Assembly (NCBI GenBank): GCA_012064415.1
Contig: SSNU01000050.1
Coordinates: forward strand, 270,993-334,992
DNA: 64,000 bases
Source: Gyrodactylus bullatarudis
Lineage: Eukaryota > Platyhelminthes > Monogenea > Gyrodactylidea > Gyrodactylidae
Reading direction: 5' to 3'
Under the pieces are notes generated by a model that saw only the letters and a program-made list of their open reading frames with translations, searched no databases and was not told where the DNA came from. Below, in pieces: positions 15,001 to 25,678 of the stretch (the first letter of the stretch is position 1; every line of letters starts with the position of its first letter). Position numbers and translations under genes: made by a program.

Positions 15001-18000
15001 AGTAACACTACCCACCCCCTTGTACATAATTTTTATTGTTATTACTATTAGTCATATTACAGAGTCAAATGTGATAGGGATAGATATCACTCTTACATCC
15101 CCAAGAGCCTATGTTATTATTATACACACACACCAGAGAACAACCAATGAGAGCTAAAACCAATATTTTGTACACAATTTTCTTTATATAAATCTGGCAT
15201 GTAAAAGCTGATGAGTATGCCACGAAATAAAAGCGCTATATTCTTATAACTGGCGTCAACCCTTTTTTACTCATGGAATTCTTTTTTATGTTGTGCTCTA
15301 ACAATAGTTAACCCCCGAATTATTTTTTTTTCATCACAAAAATAAGAAAATTTGTAACCTTAACAAAATAACTATGCTGAGAGTTTAAATAGGTTTTTTT
15401 GCCTCAAAACCAGGCAGTTACATATTTGAAATCTACAGCTATTGTTTCACGATAGAAAGTTATTTTATTTTTTCCTAAGGCCTCAGCAATTTCTTTATAT
15501 AAATCTGGCATGTATAAGCTGATAAAAGCGCTCAATCATCAGTTGGCATCACCTTCTTACTAATGGAAATAATCGTAGCTCAACTGAAATCAGAGATCCA
15601 AACGTTTCCCTCTCTCAATAGACTAATTTTAATAGACATAATAGAGAATTTATATGTGCAAAACTACTTTTGTTTTTCAAACATTTTGAAACAATAGAGA
15701 AAAATTTCATTAATCTAATTGTTTCCCTGTAGAGGAGGAATAAAAAAAACTAGATTTAATAACTTGTGAGAAAAAATACTTGCTCATCGCATTGAAGTGG
15801 GAAATATGAATTTTGAAATATGACATCTCTTAAAACTTGTATTCATCCATTTACTGGCTCAAAATTCTGCAGATGGCAAGAAAAAATTTGAATTCTACGA
15901 ACAGGTCTATGCCGTGGAATACTGGCTTTGCTCAAAGAGTGGCATAATTAGAGCAATACTCTCTTCTTTAGAAAAGGCCATGAACTGAATGATTCTCATG
16001 GTTCATCGAAACAAAAAGTGAGTTTTGTTTAAAAGTTTTTAACCCTTGCAGGGGAAATGGGTTCTTTTAACTTTGAATGGACAAAACTTTTTCTGTATGA
16101 ATTCGAGATAAAAAGAACGAATAGGGTTTTTCTTAGTTTGAAGTTATATCTTGTTTGGTTGTTGAGATAGTAACTCTTTTTTAATTAGTAACGTATTTGA
16201 TAAATGGGGTCTTAAAGACCCCACACTTTTTCAAATAGAATTGTTTTGATAAAAAAAACTTGTCTTTAATACTATCGAATCATTATTTCAATCATGGACA
16301 GAACAAACTGAACCATTCCCTTTGCTATTCAGGAATAAATTTTTGAAAATATGGTGACTGATGAAGAATTTCATGATAGGTTTGAAGAAGATCATTTAGA
16401 ATATCAAAATGAATTAAGCGAGAATGAATTTGAAAATATTATGCATAATCTGCAAGTTATCCAAATTCGTCACAACATATATAAGAAAACAATAGAAGAA
16501 GATTTCCTTGAAAGGAAACGCCAAAATACTCTTTTATACATTGTCCACTATCATCTATCTATCTGCAAATAGGACATGTATGTAGATTGATATTAAAAAG
16601 AGGGTTCTATCATATGAAATTGTTATGTGTTAGAGAGTATTTTTGGATTTACATACAAACGAAGGGCATCATTATCTTTTCTCGCTCCATCAATGGACAA
16701 TGTCCATTGGACATTATCTGGGGATAGGGAAAAATCTCTAAATTGTTTACCTTCTTTTCTTTTTCCATAAAAGAAAAATATGAATTTATTCCCAAGAAAT
16801 TGTTTATCAAGAAGCTGATGGTAATAATGGAAGACTATTAAAAGTCATATGTGTTGGAAGATTTTGCTCACGTGTGTATTCTTCGTCATTATTTCAAAAG
16901 TTTAATCGTTCAAAGATTTTCACAGTTTTTACCAAAGTCAAGATTAAGGGCTAGCAGAAATTATGGCAGTACATGTTGCAACCAAAATATCTAACTTGTT
17001 TGAGTTAGTTTAAATACTTCTTCAAAATTTCCTAAAAGTTATTATATTACATGTGTAGAACATGAAACCTTGAATATAAAATTGAAATTATTAATAGTTA
17101 CAAATCTATTATCATAAGACCTATGAAAGGCTAGCCAATCAGCCTTGTTCGATGTGGAGCTATTTTTGTTGAATTTAAGAGTTCTAATTTTCATTAAATT
17201 CTCGAAATTTTCTGAAGATTTACATTTACACCGATTCGTTATTAGAGATAGAAAACAAAAATTTTCGTTGAGATCTCAAGGAAAAACACTCGATTATCAA
17301 GAACGAAGAGTATTCCTTAAATCAAACATTGCCTTTATCTAAAAATGAAGAACCAAAAAATGTATGTACTTTCGTTATCAATTATAACTTAAGCTATATA
17401 TAGATTTATAATCACATTTCTCAAGTGAGTTATGGTCTGAATCAGGAATCAAAAAGTGTATTAATACGGGAACTATTTTTCTTTACCTGCAATTATCTTT
17501 TTGTTGGATCAAAGATAACCTGAATGAATTATATTTATAATTATCTTTCCGAAAGTGGAGGAATGAATCGATTCTGACATAATTAGTAGCTAAATTTAGT
17601 ATTATTATTCCTGAGTGTAATATAGTGTTACCAAGATACTTCGATGAAACTTGAAGTATACACCTTAACCAAGAATGTCCTTTGATCGAGCATCGATAAA
17701 AGGCAGGTGGAATGTTTCTGGATCACTTTTGTATAGATTCCTCAAAAGTCTACACTCTCAAAGCGTTAATGTTCCCTTGCGTCACGCAAGTTGCGTGTTA
17801 ATAAAAGAAACCATGTGGCTAATAACCAGGGCAACCGAAAATATTCACTTGAAATATTTTTTTTAGGCGCCTAAAATATTTCTCTAAAAAGTAAAAATAT
17901 TCTGTTAAATATAACTCAAAAAAACACGATATTCTTCAATTTGCCGAACCTCAATTAAATAAATTGACAAGATCTGATTGGTTGATTATAATTATCCAAT

Positions 18001-21000
18001 TAGAATTAGAGTTTTATAAATTTCTTTTTTGATTACTATAACTTTATAGGTATTCGTGAAAAATATGACTTTTTCAATTAAAAAATATACACTATAATAT
18101 GCTTTTATCCATAGAGTAATATTTCATGCCCTTTATGCTTTTATAGACCTTCCATTTGACAGAGTTTTGTAAAAATTTCTTTTATTTAAGCTATAAACAT
18201 TATACTGTAGAAAATATGGAAAAATATGCTTTCTGATGCCCTGCTAATAACTAAGAGCATACCGCTTGTATCTGCAACCGATAACTCTCTAGCTTATACG
18301 AGTTCTTATAAGCTCGTGGGAGAAGACAATCTAGATCAAGTTTGGACGTCAAAAATAGTAGGTTTAATTCTAGTATGAAGAGACCATATTCCCATCAATC
18401 ACTTTGAACCAAATCTGTGTGTTCAGATAAACTACTCTCTAAAATAATGATCATCTACAATTATTTCTTTCTAGGTGCTTAGGTAATATATCCCACATGT
18501 TCGTATTATTTGGTGATAGATTGGCCCATGTCGCTAAATGTTATTATTATTTCTAAATGCTCTGATAGTTTCTTTTGTACTAGTCAAGGTGAGTTCAATT
18601 TGTAAGCTGTAACATAAAAAAACCCTTACTTTATACCTAAAAATATGATTTTAGTCAGATATACATATTTGGACGATTATTGAAGAATTGTGTGAATCAT
18701 TTATTTGCAATTGTAAATAAACTCACCACAGGACCTAGTATAATTTTCCATGGCAGACTTCTTGACTCCATTCAAATCAGAAGAGCTTGGATTATTCTCC
18801 TGGAGATAGCTTAGGATAGTACCAGTCTTGAGGATTGAAGATAGGGTTTTCGAATCGATAAATTGCACAAATCCATCCCGATACCCAGTGGCCAACACTC
18901 GATAGGGACTAAGTTTCAGATCGAAATTCTCTCTCTTCAAAATCTACAGAGAAGGGAATAAACCATAGAGTTGTTTTCAATCAGACAAATGATGAGTAGA
19001 GACTAACATTATCCATTAGTGCAATGAGGAGTAGGATCAGTTGGTCCTGTCTAAGATCATCTCCGTATTTGAATATTGTCTCATAGTTTTGGCCTTCTGG
19101 ATTGACCAACGTTAATAAGGCAGGATTTAAAGAACTCTAAAGAAATATTAGATAAAAACCTGGTTATGAAATTCACTTTTCAATCTTTTAAATGCTTTTC
19201 ACATGAACCCTACATTTAACCTGGTTGTTGATACCTTGGTTTATCAGATTGTTTATGAATTAATTAAAATTTTAACTTGCTTGACAAATGTGAAATCAGA
19301 GTTGAGTCCTCATAGATCTCAGGTTTATTAATCATCTGACACGTGTAATATAAGTTGATTATCTTTAAACAATGAAACTTGGTTTAAAACGCAAGAGTTC
19401 AAAAGATTTTCTATTCAAAGAATCACCCAAGTTTTGATCTATAACTCTTGAACGAAAAATATATTCATTAGATTAGTGCTCAGAGTATCAGAAAACAATG
19501 TAAAATACTCAAGATCTAATGCAAGGCATAATAATACTTTGACAATGGGTACGGAAATATTCTGCTTATTCGTACTGAAAATACTGAGTTACATCAATTG
19601 TAAATTATGAGGGGTTGCCTAAATTTTAGATGAGATATAAAAGCTGTTAATACTCTCCCAGATAAAAGGGTATTCTTGGAATAATCAAAAGATCAAATTA
19701 TATTTTCTTTCCTCTACGACAATCTAAAGGTTTTCCATAGATCCATTAAGATTTTTCAACTCAAAGTTCAGAAAAATGGGAATTTGGCCCTACTTTAAGA
19801 TTTGATGTCATAGTTTCCTTCGAAATTGGTTCTTTCCTATTTTTTTTCTTCATTTCGTTAAAGTGGGCCTCATGATCTAGATTCCAAAGGATCTTGATCA
19901 AATTCGATTTCTTGATGAAAAAATCTTAGATATCCATCTTCATATTAACTAGGTGTACAATACATGTTTAGAGGGAGAATTTTCCAAGGAAAAAAAAAGA
20001 TTTGGTGCTCTATGATAACCTCATGGAGGATAATATTTCCGATAGAAAAGGAGGAGATGGATTATCATTACGTTTCCATGATAACGCAAAGCATCATGTA
20101 TTTTATCTATTGACCAATATATATTACTTGGATGTCATTAAGAGAGTGTGAGTTTATCTACTTTTTTTCCATGAAATGAAGATGGTCGTTCAAATAAAAA
20201 GGCATTATGAACAGCTCTCAGATTAACACCGATCCGAAAAGTTATATAGATTGCTCAAAAACATGAATTTTATCAATTATCGTAGTAAAATTCATTCAAA
20301 ATTTTTCGGCGCAGATTTAAATATTGTAATTTTCAAATGAGATTTTGTATATCAGAACAAAATTTTTAATATTTAAATAAGAACGGATTTTTTTCTCAAA
20401 ATTTTATTCCTCAATTTAAACAAAGAATTTCAGATGCTCCTAAACTAAGAAGAGGCCACTATAAAGCGTTGTCGCATTTGCTTGAGAACCCGAAAATACT
20501 CATGAATCGAGATTTCTATGGGTTCTATAGGTTTTAATGCTTATGTTTTGATAGAAACAACCCATGGGCTTATTGTGTATTGACAAGGATACACGATATT
20601 TTTTCTGGTAAAATCTCAAATCTAAATTTATCCACAAAGGAGGTATTTTACAAGTTTCTTTGACAAATAAATAATTCTTCACACAAAAAACTCTGATGAC
20701 TTGCGCAATTCAGGAGAGAAAAGACTATGAGCGCATATAAAGAACAGCGCAAAATGTACAATTTCTATTGTCTCAGGAATAGAACTGAACAGAGTATCTA
20801 AACTGTACATAATGTAGCCATTATTTCACTTACTTTGAAGAGAGTTGCACTTTCATAGTCCACTCTGGCTACGGTGAACGACGGGTCTAGGGGGAAGGCG
20901 AACTTCTTTTCGATATTTGAGACCTGTTGATAATTGTCAGATCTCAACTTGGCCTTTAGGAGATCTATCTATAGGGGAAAAAGTGTAAGTCTTTCTTCTG

Positions 21001-24000
21001 GAGAATCGATTAAGGAGCTTAAGAATTACATGTTCAAGACTAACTAGCCAAGACATCAATATCTCCAATTGGAATTGAAAGAAATCGTAAAAATAATCAT
21101 TTATGATACGAATTTTCCCAAATGATAATAATATTTTAATACGGCTTAGTGAAGAGAGCATGTGATTTTGAAAATCAAAACGTTTAACGATCATTAAGAG
21201 AGATAATCCGAATATTTTTTTGTTATGTTAAATGAGAAAATTACATGAAAGAGAAGGAGAGCTTGTGTAACTTGTGAAGCTAGTTGATAATAGAGCTAAT
21301 TGATATGAAGTTGGGAATCTATGATTTTTACAGAAATCTCGGTATTTTCATCAAGAATTTGAATTTTTAAAATACTTTTTGGAATTCTACTCATGTTGTC
21401 GACTTTTACAATTTGGAAAAAAAAAGATCTGAAAAAATATTATTTTTATGAAAAATATCGTCATTTTTCAAATTCCCATTCGGCGCCAAAATCCCATTTT
21501 TTCGAACTTAGAGCTGAAAATTTTAACTGAAAGTGAGAGGCTGATCGAAAGAGTTTTTTTCAGGAACAAGATTAGACAAGAAAATCAATTCAACTGAATC
21601 TGATCTTATGCATAATCGCATTATCGTTCGCGAGCGGAATTTCGATTTCTTGATCATTTTCACTACTTGAAAATCAATGAAATTTCAAAAATTCAAAATC
21701 TCTCCAAAATGGGGGAACTTTCGATAATTTGATGGTGCTATTCAGCTTTATAATCTAATCTTGATTCTGAAAATCAGCTTTTGATCACTCTTCCACTTTC
21801 AAATCAACAAAAATTTTCAAAGTTCGAAAAAATGCGATTTTGGCCCCAAATGGGGATTTGAAAAACGATCATTTTTTCATGAAAATAAGTTTTTTTCAGA
21901 ATTTTTTACTCCAAATGGCGAAAGTGGGCAACATGAGTAGGATTTAACAAATTTCAAATTTATGATGAAAAAATCGGGGTTTCTGTAAAAATCATAGATT
22001 CCCAACTTCATATCAAACAACTTTATAAAATTCTACGATTTTTACTATTTTTTCATCTAAAATTTTGATAAAAATAATTTTCAAATCTTTTCACCGATTA
22101 GAGAAAGAAATATTTTCCATAAAAATGTGAATGTTCTATAGAATTTTGAATTGGCGCCAAATTTCAATTTTTTTAGAGCTTAGTTTGAAATTTTTATTAC
22201 TAGTTAACATTATTGATTTAAAAATGAGAGATAGGTCAAATTATTTTTATTAGGTTGACTATAACGTTGTTCGCTTGCTACCTGACTATGTTGTCTTCTG
22301 GCTTGTATTCGTCTATCTGTAGAAAAAGAAAGGAGAGAGAAAGGTGTAGTATTTCTTAAAGAATAAGGATTATAAAAATTATAGTGATTGTTATAGTAAT
22401 CAGTGAATTATTAGAGTAATAACTCTGATAATATAATTCATCACTTGAAAGAACATTAAAATTAAGATTAGAATAAAAATCATTTAGATTTCCCTGATAA
22501 AAATAGTTAGGACAATATTTCGAATACATACATAGGTCGTACAGAAAGTGCTGACTTGTCTACCTGTACCTTTTCTATAGCCTTTTTATGTCCTATACAC
22601 CTAATTTCAAAATTTCTTTCTGTACGACCTATGTATGTATTCGAAATATTGTCCTAACTATTTTTATCAGGGAAATCTAAATGATTTTTATTCTAATCTT
22701 AATTTTAATGTTCTTTCAAGTGATGAATTATATTATCAGAGTTATTACTCTAATAATTCACTGATTACTATAACAATCACTATAATTTTTATAATCCTTA
22801 TTCTTTAAGAAATACTACACCTTTCTCTCTCCTTTCTTTTTCTACAGATAGACGAATACAAGCCAGAAGACAACATAGTCAGGTAGCAAGCTAACAACGT
22901 TATGGTCAATCTATGCCGAACAGCTCCCTGAAGAACTACTTGATTCAAAATTATAACATATTTTTCATATGGTATGAAAATGCTATAATTTTTGAAAATT
23001 GTCCCATTTTTTCTGAAAAAATGCTATTCTGTGACCGCCCTAGTGATAACTAACTAGGTTTGAAAAATATTTCTAATAATTTGAAAAATTGAAATGTTTG
23101 TAAAAATTAAAGATTCCCAATTTCATAACTTGACAAGCGCTTCAGTTAACTCATATTTTGTAGTGATGAATTTGTTATATAACAAAGATGCCGAGAGCTC
23201 TTCACCCATGAGAGATAAGTGACAGAGCACAGTCTCGTATTTTATTTTTTTCGACCAACCTTTTTCATTCGATTTCCGTTCTCCTCTTTTACACTCTTCA
23301 TGATTTCTTTGAGTTCATTGATGAACTTGGTCTGGGCAACAAGTTCATGGTACCATGTTTGAACTTCAGCTACACCCTACAATCAGAAGGGAAATTAAAA
23401 AAACTCTTAAAGATAAAAATATTTCAAGGATACATTCTACAAGAATTACATACATAGCGTAAAGTTTCAATGAACCTATGCATAACACCCTTGAAGACAA
23501 GACGGACATCTGAAATTCCAATAAAGGTATGCTGTGATGAACCGGTGGGCATGAACTGGGGAGACATCTGAAAGGGATCAGTATCTTCGCCAACCTCAAT
23601 TTGAAGATACCAAAAGAATAAGGTTGCAAGATTTTTACTCTGGCTGCATCTGGATATGAGGAAGCTGACCAAATCTAAATTCTAAACAGAAAATTTATTT
23701 TGCCAATTAATTTTTTTCAACTTAACCCAGCCTTGATCTCATTTTGAAGATAATCGAAAACTAAGCATTTTTTCCTATAAAACCATACGTTTCCGAATAT
23801 GTTCTGATATACAAAATTTCGATTGAAAATGACAATTTTTGAACACGCGCCAAGATTTTTTCAATGAATTTTACAACGAGAGAGGACAAAATTAAGAATT
23901 TAGAACAGTCTTTGCAACATTTTGAATAAAAACAGGGCTAAAAGTTAAAATTATTGAGTCTATTTGTTAACATGTTGAATGAAGATCAAAAGAAATTTTA

Positions 24001-25508
24001 TATCAGAACATGAAAATGTTCATTTTGACTTTTAAAAATGTGTTTTTCTCAGTTGAAACATCAATTTTCGATCAAGGCATGGGACATTGTTCGGGGAAAA
24101 TAAAATTTTGTATTGAATAAAGTATTATTATTATGTCTCTACTAAAAAGTACATACCCGTTTCTTTTTATGGGACAAGTTGATGTTGTTGAATTTTTTAC
24201 TGGTCATTCGAGCAATATTATTCCAATTCTCATATCTGATAGCCTGGACAAGCTGAAAGAGGTACAGTTCAATATCTTCATTTGTCGCCATAGCATCTAG
24301 AAGGGACACAGCAAACTTTCGACCTATCGGATTTGTGAACTGCTTCGTCAATAGCTCGAGGGCAATTTCCGGATTTCTAATCTGCCAAGAGTCAATGTTC
24401 AAGAGCGATTCAGCTTGAAGAGCTTGGTCCTGGTACTCCCATCGGATGGAGAGAATAAACTTGGGCAAAGCTGACTCATGGAACTGGTTGGCCAGGTGGA
24501 AGCGATACTTCCAAATAAGATCTGATTCCATTTCTTTGAGCTCATAGCCAGGGGGATATGAAATTATTGTGCGTAATTTGGCCAGAGTTTCAATGTTTGG
24601 CTTGCGTTCCTTATCAAAGTCAACTGTACGAGGATTTCTTGTCATTACAAAATACTTTTCATCAACCGGGTTCCAATTATCAACTGGTTTATGAGCATCT
24701 CCAGGACTGATCCTTTCAAAAACCACAGGGACGAATAACTCTGGATAGTCTTTGGAAAATAGAACGGAAATACTCAAGAATTTTCGACCAGAACTTTCCT
24801 TTATTTCACAAATTTTGCTCTCAATAATAGGAATAGTGTTTTTATCAAGACAAGTATCATACATTTCATTTCGAAAGAAAGAACGCAGCTTTTTCATTAA
24901 AAAATTCAACTCTGGCATTTCCTTGGGCTTGTGATCGAAATTGGGCAAAGAGATCTTCTTCTCAATATCACAAAGAGATATCGGCTCTTTCACGTCAAAC
25001 TCGTGCATTTCAAGCTCATAAAGGCCATGACGAAAAATTCTGAAATAAAATAAAATTCGGAATTACCCTTTGGAATTGTAAAAGTTGAAATTACAGCCGT
25101 AGAGATATATCTCCTCGAGTTTATTATCTCGATAAATAAGAGAGGAAATGACGAGAGCAATTCCATTATTAGGATTTAAACGATTATATGAGATGGGAAT
25201 TTCAAAGGAATAATTAAAATTTTTGTCGTCAACTGAAATCTTAGTCGATGACCATGCTGTGATTTTTGTAGAGGAAATATTTGGAATTCTCTGAGTAATA
25301 CAATATTTGACATTTAGTTCACCTAGGCAGCTAATTTCTTCAAGCTCCTTAGATTTATAATTGAAATTATTTCGACTAAAACCGGAGAGCGAAAAACTTA
25401 ATGGTAAAAGAAAACAACAAACATTTTTATATAAGGAAGTAAAGACTTTTCTTCAAACTTTTCATGGATATCATGTGATGGGAAATAATGGTAAAATAAT
25501 TTTGACAT
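99..25508 (-). CDS. PIK3C3: Phosphatidylinositol 3-kinase catalytic subunit type 3 (VPS34), 3'-incomplete
   Basis: Makes PI3P on endosomes and autophagosomes as the catalytic subunit of the VPS34-VPS15-Beclin complexes. Exons on the minus strand: 25423-25508, 25067-25396, 24157-25039, 23454-23681, 23260-23376, 20834-20968, 19008-19136, 18727-18943, 11902-12139 and 99-315. All phases agree and the sum is 860 codons; the animal protein is about 887 aa, so the final few residues lie left of base 1 after a GTGAGA donor. Order: C2 domain (first about 250 aa), helical PIK domain (24157-23454), then kinase. The kinase shows FKYGDDLRQD, the catalytic loop GIGDRHMEN and activation-loop start HIDFGY, so it looks active. 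I chose the ATG at 25508 because an in-frame stop lies just upstream; the N-terminus is somewhat shorter than usual. Introns range from 26 and 27 nt (first two) to 6.6 and 11.6 kb near the 3' end, all GT-AG. The gene is divergent from the YLPM1-like gene, 170 bp away. Confidence 0.95.
990..1386 (+). mobile_element. hAT-type MITE (family M2), copy 1
   Basis: A 397-bp non-coding element with terminal inverted repeats: the left end AAGGCTGGGGTGAAA pairs with the right end TTTCACCCTAGCCTA. It is flanked by an 8-bp target duplication, GTAACCAA at 982-989 and CTAACCAA at 1387-1394 (one mismatch). The 8-bp duplication and TAGG-type ends fit the hAT superfamily. Its interior matches the copy at 62632-63083. 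Confidence 0.8.
1911..2455. repeat. Long palindrome (inverted repeat with 37-nt spacer)
   Basis: The left arm 1911-2143 is repeated in reverse at 2181-2455. The inner arms (for example CTCCCATAGGCCAGGGTAAT and its complement) look identical. The right arm carries about 42 extra nt near 2250-2292. Two ORFs of about 80 aa here are by-products of the palindrome. A short partial match to the inner arm lies near 18405-18470. Confidence 0.85.
2480..3295. mobile_element. Foldback element (family M1) interrupted by a truncated M2 MITE
   Basis: Bases 2480-2840 match the interior of the M1 family (compare 14210-14480). Bases 3205-3295 continue the same M1 element (GGGCAACATGAGTAGGATT). Between them, about 2848-3204 is an inverted M2 copy ending CACCCCAGCCTA. 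The M2 copy has lost its other terminal repeat, so the second target duplication cannot be seen. Confidence 0.65.
4801..5100. mobile_element. Degenerate M1 foldback fragment
   Basis: It starts with the M1 terminal sequence GATATGAAGTTGGGAAT and ends in the CAACACGAGTAGGATTCC block seen near the other end of intact copies. The middle is deleted, and divergence from the intact copies is high. Confidence 0.6.
6303..6365. repeat. Clustered short inverted repeats (TTTCGAAACTC)
   Basis: The core AGTTTCGAAACT recurs in both orientations within about 60 bp, together with CTCACGAG and CTCCGTGAG blocks, so several overlapping hairpins are possible. I see no gene or terminal repeat around it. Confidence 0.5.
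7456..7835. mobile_element. Degenerate M1 foldback fragment
   Basis: It opens with TATGAAGTTGGGAATCTATG, the M1 end, and continues through recognisable M1 interior blocks to about 7835. The second terminal repeat is missing. Confidence 0.6.
9224..10671 (-). mobile_element. Penelope-like element fragment with inverted 3' flank, disrupted by an insertion
   Basis: The minus strand carries an ORF tail at about 10303-10407 that matches the end of the GIY-YIG ORF at 14594-14950 (TPRKRN, then QKNITKYFS). Downstream of it on the minus strand is the element's 3' flank (AGCTCATGAGTATGCCACGA and so on, to GACACCTCT at 9237). The same flank is repeated in inverted orientation at 10417-10671. The unit is therefore flank, ORF tail and inverted flank, giving a giant hairpin with the coding tail in its loop. 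Inverted, 5'-truncated copies are common for Penelope elements. The left arm is split by the 687-bp element at 9369-10055. Confidence 0.7.
9369..10055. mobile_element. Palindromic MITE (family M5) inserted in the Penelope fragment
   Basis: The ends are TGTTGTGACGAATTTGG and, inverted, CCAAATTCATCACAGCA. They are flanked by TATA on both sides, giving a TA or TATA target duplication. Arms of about 228 bp at 9390-9617 and 9716-9942 are near-identical inverted copies around a loop of about 98 nt. A second small hairpin with GACGAATATGC-type sequence lies at 9943-9985. Removing the element rejoins the two halves of the Penelope flank. A lone end of the same family is at 16436-16492. Confidence 0.75.
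13878..14593. mobile_element. Foldback element M1, intact copy A
   Basis: 716 bp, starting TTGATATGAAGTTGGGAATC and ending with the inverted equivalent GATTCCCAACTTCATATCAA. It contains no ORF of interest. It reads as the reverse complement of copy B at 21300-22016 almost base for base. It sits directly upstream of the truncated Penelope ORF and probably interrupted it. Confidence 0.8.
14594..14950 (+). pseudogene. Penelope-like retroelement ORF fragment: GIY-YIG endonuclease end plus PCNA-box-like tail
   Basis: An open frame of 118 codons before a TAA stop. The first 75 codons read like the second half of the GIY-YIG endonuclease of Penelope-like elements: YRRLEERINEH, then ISEHTRTCP, then ALYIEKQKPNL. 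The GIY and YIG strands and the reverse transcriptase are missing, cut off where M1 copy A begins, so it is not functional. The tail has TPRKRN, seven variable residues, then QNKITKYFSQM. That fits the PCNA-interacting consensus Q-x-x-hydrophobic-x-x-aromatic-aromatic. The same motif ends a second copy at about 10303-10407 on the minus strand. Confidence 0.75.
14951..15290 (+). mobile_element. Penelope-like element 3' flank
   Basis: It follows the ORF stop directly. Its distal part (TGGCATGTAAAAGCTGATGA, then TATGCCACGAAATAAAAG) matches both inverted flanks of the element at 9224-10671. Confidence 0.65.
15488..15630 (+). mobile_element. Second Penelope-like 3' flank fragment
   Basis: It repeats the same flank (TTTATATAAATCTGGCATGT, AGCTGATAAAAGCGCT, GGCATCACCTTCTTACTAAT) with divergence, about 200 bp downstream of the first. 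It could be a second insertion or a tandem remnant. Confidence 0.55.
16436..16492. repeat. Lone terminal segment of the M5 MITE
   Basis: ATTATGCATAATCTGCAAG followed by TTATCCAAATTCGTCACA matches one end of the element at 9369-10055. The 73-codon ORF around it (16351-16572) runs into this repeat and is probably not a gene. Confidence 0.6.
20275..20420. repeat. Fragment of repeat family M6
   Basis: AAAATTCATTCAAAATTTTT and TTTTGTATATCAGAACAAAA are the central blocks of the foldback element seen more completely at 46325-46872. Confidence 0.45.
21300..22016. mobile_element. Foldback element M1, intact copy B
   Basis: About 717 bp with the same terminal inverted repeats as copy A, in the opposite orientation and nearly identical to it. 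It lies in the 2.3-kb PIK3C3 intron 20969-23259. A degenerate M1-like stretch follows to about 22250. Confidence 0.8.
22254..22910. repeat. Near-perfect palindrome, 295-bp arms
   Basis: The left arm 22254-22548 and right arm 22616-22910 are exactly the same length. They differ at only a few positions that I can see, all near the outer ends (for example TTCGCTTG versus TTAGCTTG). The loop is 67 nt. The arms have no coding signal that fits PIK3C3. Transcription of the intron would give a long hairpin RNA. It is probably a foldback transposon or a recent inverted duplication. Confidence 0.9.
23700..24090. repeat. Half copy of repeat family M6 in a PIK3C3 intron
   Basis: The order of blocks (CCTACAAAACC-like, ACACGCGCCAAGATTTTTTC, then AACATCAATTTTCGATCAAG) matches the right half of the foldback at 46325-46872. 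It fills most of the 475-nt intron 23682-24156. Confidence 0.6.
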
Positions 25509-25678
25509 TTATGACAGAAATCTTCCGTCCCTATAAAAATTTGATAATAGGTAAATCAAATTGATAAAATAATTCGAATCAGTTAACTAACAAAACTAAA
25601 ACCAAATTTAAACATGTTTTGTTTCAATGAACACAGACAAGTACTTGTATTTCGAGAGCGCTTAGTCAAATTCTCAAC
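25509..25678. promoter_or_regulatory. Probable bidirectional promoter between PIK3C3 and the YLPM1-like gene
   Basis: Only 170 bp separate the two divergent start codons, so both 5' UTRs and core promoters must fit here or overlap exons. I see no clear TATA box or named site. This is inference from spacing. Confidence 0.5.

Larger units (their letters stand above)
12140..18726 (-). other. 6.6-kb PIK3C3 intron
   Basis: This intron separates the exons encoding the segment before and through the catalytic loop (TGTG at 18727, CT at 12139). It holds the intact M1 copy, the Penelope GIY-YIG fragment and its flanks, and a fragment of M5. The rest (12140-13870 and 16600-18700) is AT-rich sequence with no feature I can support. 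Confidence 0.85.

Noticed and set aside
16351..16572. 73-aa acidic ORF as a gene
   Set aside because: Its second half is the M5 repeat end and no splice partner or family was recognised.
22286..22329. Possible PIK3C3 mini-exon (TTTCTACAG acceptor, then IDEYKPEDNIV, CAG/GTAGC donor)
   Set aside because: It ends in the wrong phase. The exon 20834-20968 read from its own TATAG acceptor already supplies the missing residues in frame. The sequence lies in the palindrome arm and is present in both orientations.
25361..25564. 67-aa plus-strand ORF
   Set aside because: It is antisense to the first two PIK3C3 exons.
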